From positions 1 to 50,381 of the forward strand of contig NZ_MRDL01000045.1 of assembly GCF_002008365.1 (NCBI RefSeq): a stretch of DNA of 50,381 nt. The letters run 5' to 3'. The position numbers and the translations under genes are program-made. The notes below the pieces were generated by a model. The model searched no databases and was not told the origin of the DNA. It saw only the letters and a list, made by a program, of their open reading frames with translations. Source of the DNA: Rhizobium leguminosarum bv. viciae USDA 2370. Its GTDB lineage: Bacteria > Pseudomonadota > Alphaproteobacteria > Rhizobiales > Rhizobiaceae. Shown piece by piece: positions 7,665-15,649 of this stretch. Each line of letters opens with the position of its first letter. The stretch's first letter is position 1.

Positions 7665-8668
7665 TGGCAAAGCAGAGGATGAGAATGCCGATCGACGAGC
7701 TCCGCCAATTGGCGCTCGAAGCCTGCCTCGCCTGCGGCAGCAGCCCGGCCATGGCGAAGGCGCTCGTCGATGCAACGCTTTCGGCCGCCTGCTTCGGTCG
7801 TACCGAGCTGGGTTTTCCGCATTTCGTCGATTATCTCACCAGCCTGCGCGACGGGCGGATCAACGGAGACGCCAAGCCCCGCTTCGACCACGTGCTGCCG
7901 GCCCTGATTTACGCCGATGCGGACGGCGGCATAGCGCAGCTCGGGTTTGACCTGATTTACGACGACTTCGTAAAGCGCGTGAAAACCTTCGGCATTTCAG
8001 TCTTCACGCAAAGAAACAGCTATACCGCCGGGGAACTGGGATATTACGTCCGGCGCCTCGCTGAGGACGGGTTGATAGCCATCGCCGCCGCCAACGGACC
8101 GGCTTTGATGGCCGCCGCCGAAGGCGGGGAGCGCGTCTACTGCACAAATCCGCTCGCTTTCGGCGCGCCTTTGCCGGAACCCTTGCCGCCCCTCGTCATC
8201 GACCAGGCGACGAGTGCGACGGCCTTCATAACTCTTGCCGAGGCGGCAAGGGAACAGTCGCCGATTGCGCACGGCATAGCCATCGACGAGACCGGCGCAA
8301 TCACCACCGATCCTGTCAAGGCGATGCTCGGCGCCCTCCTGCCCTTCGGCGGCTATAAGGGCGCCAACATCGCTCTTATCGTCGAGATGCTTTCCGCGGG
8401 TCTTTCCGGGGCCGCCTGGTCGCTCGATGCGGGCCACTTTTTCTCGGGCGAGCACCCGGTGAATGCGGGAATGACCGTGATCGCGCTATTCCCCGCGGCC
8501 GTGGATACAGGTTTCCCGGAGCGCGCCGAGGCCCAATTGGAACGGCTGCGCTCCAAGGGAGTCCGTATCCCCGGAGACAGAGCAATGCCCGCGAGCGTCA
8601 CGGAAACCGATAGTCTTGACGTCGATATAGGCGTGTTAGAAACGATCCGTCGCTTGTGCCTTCGGTGA
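7664..8668 (+). CDS. Ldh2/MDH2-family NAD(P)-dependent oxidoreductase
   Basis: A 334-residue protein of the malate/L-lactate dehydrogenase type-2 fold. Visible family features include the N-terminal helical region ending in HFVDYLTSLRDG, the central CTNPLAFGAPLP and the GGYKGANIALIVEMLS stretch. Relatives include Delta1-piperideine-2-carboxylate/Delta1-pyrroline-2-carboxylate reductase, which would fit cyclic amino acid metabolism here; malate, lactate or ureidoglycolate activity is also possible. The ATG at 7664 has GGAG five bases upstream and overlaps the stop of the flavoprotein remnant; a GTG at 7661 is an alternative. It is the last recognisable gene of the betaine operon. Confidence 0.78.
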   Translation: MAKQRMRMPIDELRQLALEACLACGSSPAMAKALVDATLSAACFGRTELGFPHFVDYLTSLRDGRINGDAKPRFDHVLPALIYADADGGIAQLGFDLIYDDFVKRVKTFGISVFTQRNSYTAGELGYYVRRLAEDGLIAIAAANGPALMAAAEGGERVYCTNPLAFGAPLPEPLPPLVIDQATSATAFITLAEAAREQSPIAHGIAIDETGAITTDPVKAMLGALLPFGGYKGANIALIVEMLSAGLSGAAWSLDAGHFFSGEHPVNAGMTVIALFPAAVDTGFPERAEAQLERLRSKGVRIPGDRAMPASVTETDSLDVDIGVLETIRRLCLR

Positions 8669-9008
8669 GAAAATCATTGCTCAGCTCAAAGAATCGAATG
8701 CATCGTGCCCGGCGGCAGCATGCCGAAGTTCCCATCGTTCGTGCTAAATGAGAAATTGAAGATCTCTATCCACTCTGCGCAGGCCATGACGCGGAACACG
8801 CGGCTTCCACGAAGCGCTTGCCTATACATTTTGCGCAAGGTCAGTCCAGACTGCGTCACGAAAAGCCGGTTGGCCGACAATATCGGGGCCTGACAATTGC
8901 TCCATAGCTAAGGAACAGTAAGATCAATCTCGACCAAGGCCATGATGGTTGACGGTCCCAAAACCAAGCCCTTCCATCCGTTACCCCCAAAGGATGAAAG
9001 GGATCATA

Positions 9009-9034
9009 CATACGCACTCCATCCCGTGCGTATG
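9009..9034. repeat. Perfect 9-bp inverted repeat
   Basis: CATACGCAC (9009-9017), an 8-base loop, then GTGCGTATG (9026-9034). It lies in the gene-poor interval, 16 bp before a second inverted repeat, and has no downstream T-run on either strand. It could be an operator or part of a structured RNA. Confidence 0.45.
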
Positions 9035-9049
9035 CTTGCATGCCTGTCT

Positions 9050-9098
9050 GCCTGCCGAAGGCCATCTTTAAGCGGTCCACTAAGAACCTTCGGCAGGC
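9050..9098. repeat. Perfect 12-bp inverted repeat with 25-base spacer
   Basis: GCCTGCCGAAGG (9050-9061) pairs exactly with CCTTCGGCAGGC (9087-9098). The 12-bp GC-rich stem is unlikely by chance at this distance. No gene overlaps it convincingly. It may be an element terminus, a terminator stem without T-run, or part of an RNA together with the hairpin just upstream. Confidence 0.45.
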
Positions 9099-9610
9099 GA
9101 CTGCGCAGCTCGCGAATTGGGGCGCTCTCTATCGGCTACAGCTGTAAAATCGCTCCTTCAGCGTAATCGTTTTATCAGCGGGTTGTCATCATCGCCGGCA
9201 GCGTGACGTCTTGCCAATGGCCGCGGGTTCTGTCAGTTCCTGATCTGGATGGGAACTAATGCATTCAACGGGTTGGTCTTTTTGACGTCTACCATACCCG
9301 AATTCGGCCTGCATCAGCTGGCACAAGCCGCTGATCTCGATGCCGGTATGACGCGGAGATCCACCTGCTCCGTTGCAAGCTGCTGCACTCTATCCAACAA
9401 TCGTCTAATATACGTCCTAGGCCGCTCATCCATGCCGTCTACAGGCTCTGATGAAGCGCCGCAGCGCAGGACGACCATCCATGACGACTGGCAAGGCTGG
9501 CAGAGGTACGTGCACCAATCCGACACTCTCGCCGGCCGCGCGTCACGCTGGCACCTGCGAGCGCTGGAGAAAAGCATGTCGAAACAGTCACATCGAACAA
9601 TGGGAGCAGC

Positions 9611-10609
9611 ATGACGGAAAATAGCACTGCGCCATTCTCATTCCGATTTAGCGGTTCGTCCTTCGACAACATGGTCGAAACGCTCGGGGGGGCTTTTGGC
9701 GCATTTGATGCCGAGCCTGTCGGCCGCGCCCAGGACTTCCATTGGGGATTGGATTTCTCGGTATGTGACACCGCCGTCCTGCTCACCGGTTATCATGAGG
9801 CGGAGTTTCAGTTCAATATCGAGCCGACCGTCGATACGGCCGAATACCTGTCGATCGTCGTGCCGCGCAGCGGCGGCATGGGGGTAACCTATGGGTCCCG
9901 CGTCGCCGAGGCCGGGCAAGGAAAACTGCTTCTTTATAACAATTTCGAGCCCAATAGCGTCATCATGCATGGGCGATCGAACGTCATCGACGAGTTGCTG
10001 ATCAACTGGCCTCTCATCCTGCAAACGATCGGCCAGACGTTCGAGATGCCGTTCAGCGGCTCCCTTGACCTGCTGCCCGAACTGGATCTGTCCAAACCGG
10101 AAGGCCGGTTGATCAACAATCTCACGGAAACGATCATCTCAGGCATGCGCGACGATGGCCCCTTGCTGCAGTCGCCGATCGCCATGGCGCATATGACGCA
10201 GGCGCTCGCCGATCTGGTTGTGCGCCTGGTGCCGCACCGGCTGTCGCATTTCCTGGAGAATGGCCCCGCCCTGATCGCCCCGCGACATGTGCGCCGGGCG
10301 ATCGAATTCATGCACGCCAATATCGATCAGCCGATCACAATGCCGAAGGTGGCCGAAGCGGCCGGCGTATCCAGCCGGGCGCTCGAAACCGGTTTTCGTG
10401 CCTTCAGAGGAACCTCTCCCGCTGCCTATCTGCTGACGCTTCGGCTGCGTGCCGCGCGCCAGGATCTGCTCGATCCCGAGAGCAAGGAGACCATGAAGGC
10501 CATCTGCCTCAAATGGGGCTTCTTTCATTTCGGCCGGTTTTCCGCAGTCTATAAGACGACATACGGAGAATACCCTTCCGACACCAGGAAGCGCGTGATG
10601 CGGCGATAA
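9611..10609 (+). CDS. AraC-family transcriptional regulator
   Basis: A 332-residue protein. The first ~200 residues resemble the AraC-binding-like domain (AraC_binding_2 type). The last ~100 residues form the two-HTH AraC domain: VRRAIEFMHANIDQPITM, VAEAAGVSSRALETGFRAF, then AICLKWGFFHFGRFSAVYK with the usual second-helix pattern. The ATG follows GGGAGCAGC at good spacing. The downstream small gene and YdeP-like gene are convergent to it, so its target is not obvious; the upstream interval is gene-poor. Confidence 0.88.
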   Translation: MTENSTAPFSFRFSGSSFDNMVETLGGAFGAFDAEPVGRAQDFHWGLDFSVCDTAVLLTGYHEAEFQFNIEPTVDTAEYLSIVVPRSGGMGVTYGSRVAEAGQGKLLLYNNFEPNSVIMHGRSNVIDELLINWPLILQTIGQTFEMPFSGSLDLLPELDLSKPEGRLINNLTETIISGMRDDGPLLQSPIAMAHMTQALADLVVRLVPHRLSHFLENGPALIAPRHVRRAIEFMHANIDQPITMPKVAEAAGVSSRALETGFRAFRGTSPAAYLLTLRLRAARQDLLDPESKETMKAICLKWGFFHFGRFSAVYKTTYGEYPSDTRKRVMRR

Positions 10610-10620
10610 CGCATGGGGGT

Positions 10621-10905
10621 TTACGTCTCGTCTCGCGGCGGCAATGTGTAATGCACTCTCATTGTCCTCAGATCCCGCTTCACGATCTGCAGCATCCCTT
10701 CGCGTTCCGCCAGGGCGTTGAGCTCCCTGAGCACGAGAGAATGCGCGATCCCCAGCATGCGCGCAAAGGTGGGACTGTCACGGGCAATCCCCAAATCTGC
10801 GGCGACAAGGAGACCGGCCTGGATGGGTGTCAGCCTGTTATCCCTGCCTTGCGCCGCAGCGACGAGGGCGAGAAAGCGATCGGCCTCCGACGCTTCTTCG
10901 CTCAC
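10621..10905 (-). CDS. Small winged-helix-like protein coupled to the YdeP-like oxidoreductase
   Basis: A 94-residue protein. The middle (LTPIQAGLLVAADLGIARDS through LVLRELNALAEREGMLQIV) has the helix pattern of a MarR-like winged-helix fold, and the final RTMRVHYTL could be the wing. It begins with GTG overlapping the stop of the 764-residue oxidoreductase gene (GTGA), so the two are translationally coupled. A role as accessory or regulatory partner of that enzyme is inferred from coupling only. It is too short for a classical MarR dimer. Confidence 0.68.
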   Translation of the reverse strand: MSEEASEADRFLALVAAAQGRDNRLTPIQAGLLVAADLGIARDSPTFARMLGIAHSLVLRELNALAEREGMLQIVKRDLRTMRVHYTLPPRDET

Positions 10906-13196
10906 GCGGCTTTTCGTCGGCGGAAGGATACCATGATCGATTTCGAGGTGGGCGTATCGCTTTCCCTACCCGCGCTGCCAAGCGGCACGAGCACGTTCAG
11001 CTCGGGATAATATCCCGCTATGCTTCCCCTCGGAATATCATAGGGCACAAAGCGGAAATCCTCTGCGACACGCTCGATGCCGTCATCATGCTCGCCGATC
11101 ACGTCGACCCGGTCGCCGGCCTTGGCATTCATCGCCGTCAGGTCGGCTGGGTGAATGAAGATGACCTGCCGCTCCCCATAGACGCCGCGATATCGGTCAT
11201 CGAGACCATAGACCGTCGTATTGTATTGATCGTGCGATCGGAACGTCTGCAGGGCGAAACGCCCCTCTCCCTTTCGCGCCCGCTGATGCACCGTCTCCTC
11301 CGGAAGCGCCTCCGAAGAAAATGACGCCTTGCCTGCCGGTGTATGCCACTCCCGATGGGCGGCCGTGTTGCGCAGGTGGAAACCGCGCCGCTTGCGCAGG
11401 CGCGTATTGTAGTTTTCGAAGCCGGGAATGGTCGCCTCGATGTGATCGCGGATGCGGTCGTAGTCGTCGGCGAGCTCTGCCCAGTCGACCACGACGGAGC
11501 CGACCGTCGCCTGTGCAATGCCGGCAATGATGGCGACTTCCGAGAGGAGATGCGGCGAGGCAGGGCGATTGATACCGGCAGAACCATGCACCATGCTCAT
11601 CGAATCCTCGACGCTCACGAGCTGTGAGTTGCCCGCTGCATTCATATCCATCTCGGTGCGCCCGAGGCACGGCAAGATAAAGGCCGTCTCGCCGGGCATG
11701 AGATGCGAATGATTGGGTTTGGTTGCGATGTGCACCGTCAGCTTCAGCCGCCGCAGCGCCTTTTCAACGAGTGCGCTGTCAGGCGTGGCGCGCGCGAAAT
11801 TGCCGCCAAGCCCGATGAAGGCATCAGCCGAGCCGTCGAGCATCGCTCCGATCGCGGCAAGGACATTGTGGCCATGTTCGCGGGGAACGGTGAAGCGGAA
11901 GTGCTTTTCCAGCGCATCGAGGAAATCCTCCGATGGCTTTTCGTTGATGCCGACGGTGCGGTCACCCTGCACGTTGGAATGGCCGCGAACCGGGCAAAGG
12001 CCGGCACCCGGCCGGCCGATATTGCCGCGCAGGAACATGAAATTGGCGATCTCGCGGATCGTCGCCACGGAATGCAGATGCTGGGTTACACCCATCGCCC
12101 AGGTGCAGATGACCCGCTCGGCGTTGACATAGACATCGGCCGCCCTCTCGATCTCCTGCCGGCTCAGTCCCGATTGGTCCTCGATGTCAGCCCAGTTCGT
12201 CGCCTCGACCGCTGCCTTGTATTGCGCAAAACCCGCGCAGTGTTCGGCGAGAAATGCATGGTCGAGTACGGAGGGCAGACCGGCGGCGACCGCTGCATCC
12301 TCTGCAGCCAGCACGACCTTCGCCATCCCGCGCACCGCAGCCATGTCGCCGCCGAGTTGCGGCTGGAGATAAAGGCTGGCGATGTCGGTCGAACCGCCGC
12401 GCAGCATCTCGATCTTGTCCTGCGGGTCGGAGAAGCGCTCCAGGCCGCGTTCGCGGATGGGATTGAAGACGACGACGCGCGCGCCGCGGATCGCCGCCCG
12501 GCGCAAGTCGCCGAGCATCCGTGGATGGTTGGTGCCCGGGTTCTGCCCAATCACGAAGATCGCGTCGGCCTCTTCGAAATCCTCCAGCAGCACGGTGCCC
12601 TTGCCCACGCCGACCGCCTGGCGCATGGCGATGCCGCTTGCCTCGTGGCACATGTTGGAGCAGTCGGGAAAATTGTTGGTGCCGTAGACGCGCACGAACA
12701 GCTGGTACAGGAAGGCGGCCTCGTTGCTCGCCCGGCCCGACGTGTAGAATTCCGCCCGATTGGGATTATCGAGGCCCGTCAGAATGCTGCCGATCTCGGC
12801 AAAGGCATCCTCCCACGCGACCGGCAGGTAACGGTCGCTCACCGCATCGTAGCGCATCGGATGGGTGAGGCGGCCGTTGAGTTCCAGTTCATAGTCCGTC
12901 AGCCGGCGAAGCTCAGATACCGTATTGTCAGCGAAGAAGGCGGGCGTTGCCCGCTTTTCCGTCGCCTCCCAGGCGACGGCCTTCACGCCGTTCTCGCAGA
13001 ACTCGAACGACGATCCGTGCTCCGGATCGCCCCAGGCGCAGCCCGGGCAATCGAATCCATCCGGCTGGTTCGCCTTCAGCATCGTCCGCGCGCCTGAAAT
13101 GGGCATGCCGCTTTGAAGCAAACGCTTGCCGCAGCTCTTCAAAGCGCCCCAGCCGCCGGCTGCCGCCGATTTCTTACCAATGAATTTTGTGTCCAT
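10902..13196 (-). CDS. FdhF/YdeP-family molybdopterin oxidoreductase
   Basis: A 764-residue member of the formate dehydrogenase-like molybdopterin family, YdeP branch. Near the N-terminus it has CPGCAWGDP (Cys50, Cys53) rather than the four-Cys cluster motif of classical formate dehydrogenases. Later landmarks are EASGIAMRQAVGVGKGTV, the VFNPIRERGLERF segment and a C-terminal molybdopterin-binding barrel (HPADLTAMNAKAGDRVDVIG). Length matches YdeP. E. coli YdeP is linked to acid resistance, but the substrate is unknown; formate oxidation should not be assumed. No electron-transfer subunit is adjacent, only the small winged-helix protein. Confidence 0.88.
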   Translation of the reverse strand: MDTKFIGKKSAAAGGWGALKSCGKRLLQSGMPISGARTMLKANQPDGFDCPGCAWGDPEHGSSFEFCENGVKAVAWEATEKRATPAFFADNTVSELRRLTDYELELNGRLTHPMRYDAVSDRYLPVAWEDAFAEIGSILTGLDNPNRAEFYTSGRASNEAAFLYQLFVRVYGTNNFPDCSNMCHEASGIAMRQAVGVGKGTVLLEDFEEADAIFVIGQNPGTNHPRMLGDLRRAAIRGARVVVFNPIRERGLERFSDPQDKIEMLRGGSTDIASLYLQPQLGGDMAAVRGMAKVVLAAEDAAVAAGLPSVLDHAFLAEHCAGFAQYKAAVEATNWADIEDQSGLSRQEIERAADVYVNAERVICTWAMGVTQHLHSVATIREIANFMFLRGNIGRPGAGLCPVRGHSNVQGDRTVGINEKPSEDFLDALEKHFRFTVPREHGHNVLAAIGAMLDGSADAFIGLGGNFARATPDSALVEKALRRLKLTVHIATKPNHSHLMPGETAFILPCLGRTEMDMNAAGNSQLVSVEDSMSMVHGSAGINRPASPHLLSEVAIIAGIAQATVGSVVVDWAELADDYDRIRDHIEATIPGFENYNTRLRKRRGFHLRNTAAHREWHTPAGKASFSSEALPEETVHQRARKGEGRFALQTFRSHDQYNTTVYGLDDRYRGVYGERQVIFIHPADLTAMNAKAGDRVDVIGEHDDGIERVAEDFRFVPYDIPRGSIAGYYPELNVLVPLGSAGRESDTPTSKSIMVSFRRRKAA

Positions 13197-13250
13197 GCGC
13201 CCTGTATTGTCGAAGCGAGGAAAACATCAAGGGCGCACGAGCGATGGCTC

Positions 13251-13267
13251 GATAGGAAAAACCTATC
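13251..13267. promoter_or_regulatory. GATAGG-N5-CCTATC inverted repeat upstream of the YdeP-like gene
   Basis: GATAGG, AAAAA, CCTATC is a perfect inverted repeat 55 bp upstream of the oxidoreductase start and just after the GGDEF gene's stop. It contains ATAG-N7-CTAT, the unit of LysR/OxyR-type sites, though only one unit is seen. It could instead be a small hairpin at the end of the GGDEF transcript. Confidence 0.4.
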
Positions 13268-13273
13268 AAGGAT

Positions 13274-15202
13274 CTAACCGGCGTCCTTCATGGCATGCCG
13301 TTCGTCGGGCGAATGTGCCAGGATGCGATTGCGACCTTGGGTCTTTGCGTCGTAGAGGGCGGCATCGGCCTCGGTCAGGAGGCGGTTAGGGTTGACCCTC
13401 AAGGTGGCTCCCGTCGCGCAGGATATGCCGATGCTGGCGGTCACCCGTCCGAATTCGCTGCCGGAATGAACGATATTCTCCTGGCTCAGCAGACGTGCGA
13501 ATTGCTCGGCAACGATCATTGCCCCTTTCGCACTGGTTGCTGGGAGCAGAACCACGAATTCCTCTCCGCCGTAGCGAGCGACGATGTCTGCCGGCCGGCT
13601 TACCGACTGCCGCAGACACTTGCTGACGACACGCAGGCATTGGTCTCCGGCGGGATGGCCGTAGGTATCGTTATATGCCTTGAAGCGGTCGATATCGACC
13701 ATCAGAAGGCTGAACGGCGTGTTTTTCCTGGCGCTGCCTGCGGTCTCACGGGCGAAAGCTTCGTCGAAGGCCCGGCGATTGACCATGCCGGTGAGCCCAT
13801 CGGTCTCGGCCAGATTCTTCAGCTGCTCCGCCGACAGCCTGAGCGCGATTTCCGCCTGCTTCGTCGCAGTGATGTCCGAGACAACGGCCATCGCCGTGCC
13901 GTCTTCCGCAAGCCTTGTCCGGATGCTGCGCCAGTCGCCGTTGTGAAGTTGAATCTCTTCGTCCTTGTTGCTGTGCAAGGTAGCACTGGCGGCCTTGATC
14001 CACTCTTCGCGGTCATTGTCCGGAATACCGGCCCGCTCGCCTGTTTCGGCGACGCGGCGAAGAATGTCGCTGATATGCGCGCCAACCACGCGGGCGTCTC
14101 CGGACAGCGGAAACGCGGTGCGATACTGTTCGTTACAGAAAACAAGAAAACCCTTGCTGTCGTACATCGCGATACCATCGGACATGCCGGCCATCGCATG
14201 CGACAGCAGGTTCTTGCTTTCGCGCAGTTCCCGCTCCAGAGCAGCACGCTCCGTCACATCACGCGTTACCCCGGCAAGGCCGATCACCCGCCCCTGTCTA
14301 TCCCTCAGCGGCACCTTGGAGGCGAGCAGGTATCTGCCTTCGATGCGCTCGGTGGAGTCGATCAGAGGCACGCCAGTGTCCATGACCTGCTGTTCGAGAT
14401 AATACAATTCTTCGGCGAGCGGCCGTGACAGAAGATTGAAATCCGACAATCCGGTCATCTCTGCCGTCGTCTTGAAACGATAGAGGCGGATCATATTTTC
14501 ATTGACGGTGATGAACCGGCTGTTTCGGTCCTTCACGTAGAGATAGTCGGGCGACTGCGAAAACGCGGTCACCAATATGCTTCGCTCCAGGTCCCATTGC
14601 TGTGTCTTCAACAGCACGAAACCACAGAGCACGGTCGCCAGGCAGTTCAAAACGGTCATGGGCAGACCGATGATGGCCAATACACGGGCGTGCACCAGAG
14701 TGGGAAGCACCGCCATCAAAACAACAAGCGCGGCGCCGAGCGCGAGGCTCAGCAGTGCAATGTCCATGAACCCGGGAGATCTCTTCCGGATCCAGAAATT
14801 GGCAGCCAGGCCGATGCCGGTCGCGACAGCAATTGCGATCAGACCATCGACCATTGCCGTGCCGCCGACACAGAAGCGGAAGGCCATCGCCAGCGACGCC
14901 GCAAAGGCCGCCGCGATCGGTCCACCAAACATGCCCGCCAAAGCAAGCGGCGAGAAGCGCATGTCGATATAGATGCCGGGATTGACTTCGACGGCCAGCA
15001 AAATGGATCCGATGGAGGCGCCGCCGGCTATGATTCCGAAGGCGATTTTTTCCTGTATGGCCGAACGACGCTGAAATTGGATCGAGAAATGCGCCCATAG
15101 CGAAATCGCCAGGCACACGAATGACAAGTTGCCACCGAATTGCGTCCAGATGCCATTCACTGCGTTGGATCCACCTTCCAATACATGTACCGAACCAATC
15201 AT
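13274..15202 (-). CDS. Membrane-bound PAS-PAS-GGDEF diguanylate cyclase
   Basis: A 642-residue protein. Residues ~20-200 form several membrane helices of the 5TMR/LytS-YhcK sensor type (stretch NPGIYIDMRFSPLALAGMFGG). Two PAS domains follow (about 215-330 and 335-450), then a GGDEF domain with active-site GGEEF at 545-549. An RPAD sequence at 536-539, five residues before it, fits the RxxD inhibitory site for product feedback. It should make cyclic-di-GMP from GTP in response to an unknown membrane or redox signal. There is no EAL domain. The start is the ATG at complement 15200-15202; its ribosome site is weak. Confidence 0.9.
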   Translation of the reverse strand: MIGSVHVLEGGSNAVNGIWTQFGGNLSFVCLAISLWAHFSIQFQRRSAIQEKIAFGIIAGGASIGSILLAVEVNPGIYIDMRFSPLALAGMFGGPIAAAFAASLAMAFRFCVGGTAMVDGLIAIAVATGIGLAANFWIRKRSPGFMDIALLSLALGAALVVLMAVLPTLVHARVLAIIGLPMTVLNCLATVLCGFVLLKTQQWDLERSILVTAFSQSPDYLYVKDRNSRFITVNENMIRLYRFKTTAEMTGLSDFNLLSRPLAEELYYLEQQVMDTGVPLIDSTERIEGRYLLASKVPLRDRQGRVIGLAGVTRDVTERAALERELRESKNLLSHAMAGMSDGIAMYDSKGFLVFCNEQYRTAFPLSGDARVVGAHISDILRRVAETGERAGIPDNDREEWIKAASATLHSNKDEEIQLHNGDWRSIRTRLAEDGTAMAVVSDITATKQAEIALRLSAEQLKNLAETDGLTGMVNRRAFDEAFARETAGSARKNTPFSLLMVDIDRFKAYNDTYGHPAGDQCLRVVSKCLRQSVSRPADIVARYGGEEFVVLLPATSAKGAMIVAEQFARLLSQENIVHSGSEFGRVTASIGISCATGATLRVNPNRLLTEADAALYDAKTQGRNRILAHSPDERHAMKDAG

Positions 15203-15601
15203 AGGGCAACACTGGTTTGAGCTTCGTTAAATTGAAGACCTATCAGGCTATACTCGTTTGCTTATGCGTCTCCAGCCCGGTCGGCAGCAATACGGCGACA
15301 GGAAAGCGGCGACTGCCGCGACGATGCGGTATGGGCACGCAGGGCCTGCTGCCAGATTTGATCACATGAGAAATAGGCGAAACCGGAATTAAAGGTCATG
15401 CTCCAGGACGGCAGGAGACATCATGTCCGCTACGCCTGCCGTTCAACGGCTAGCACCTGATGCATAAGGCATGTTTAACAACGGCATCCTCTGCATCAGG
15501 ACACGTAGCCCAATGACGCAATATCGCGTTATCCGGATAAGTCTGCGCAATCGGGCCATTCCTTGAGGTGAAAGCAGTCGCGAACCCACAGCGCCCGCGT
15601 C
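15203..15601. other. Intergenic interval with two long-range inverted repeats
   Basis: No convincing gene. ACGGCAGG (15408-15415) pairs with CCTGCCGT (15435-15442), and the 19-base loop starts with the palindrome GACATCATGTC (15416-15426). CCTGATGCA (15456-15464) pairs with TGCATCAGG (15492-15500). The two stem-loops are 13 bp apart and could form a folded RNA or protein-binding region upstream of the GGDEF gene or downstream of the aldehyde dehydrogenase. Confidence 0.45.
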
Positions 15602-15633
15602 ATGCCGTCAGCAGCCGAGGCTGCCGACGGCAT
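15602..15633 (-). terminator. Strong hairpin after the ferulate operon
   Basis: ATGCCGTC-A-GCAGCC, loop GA, GGCTGC-C-GACGGCAT: 14 paired bases with one internal mismatch, 16 bp beyond the stop of the last operon gene. No T-run follows on the minus strand, so it is either a factor-assisted terminator or a 3'-end stabiliser. Confidence 0.6.
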
Positions 15634-15649
15634 CGCCGCCACTTCTCTT

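Larger units (their letters stand above)
8669..9610. other. Gene-poor interval of about 940 bp
   Basis: Short open frames of 60-120 codons occur on both strands (for example complement 8856-9080 and 9249-9614), but none has a recognisable domain and several overlap each other. The interval contains two inverted repeats, listed separately. It may hold decayed gene remnants between the betaine locus and the AraC gene; I cannot name them. Confidence 0.5.

Noticed and set aside
8856..9080. 74-codon minus-strand frame
   Set aside because: No ribosome site, no domain, and overlaps the inverted repeats and another short frame. Not enough to call a gene.
11703..13097. 464-codon open frame on the plus strand
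   Set aside because: It lies antisense to the YdeP-like gene, whose protein has clear family motifs. The antisense translation has no recognisable domain and is rich in His/Asp/Arg, as expected from the opposite strand of GC-rich coding DNA.
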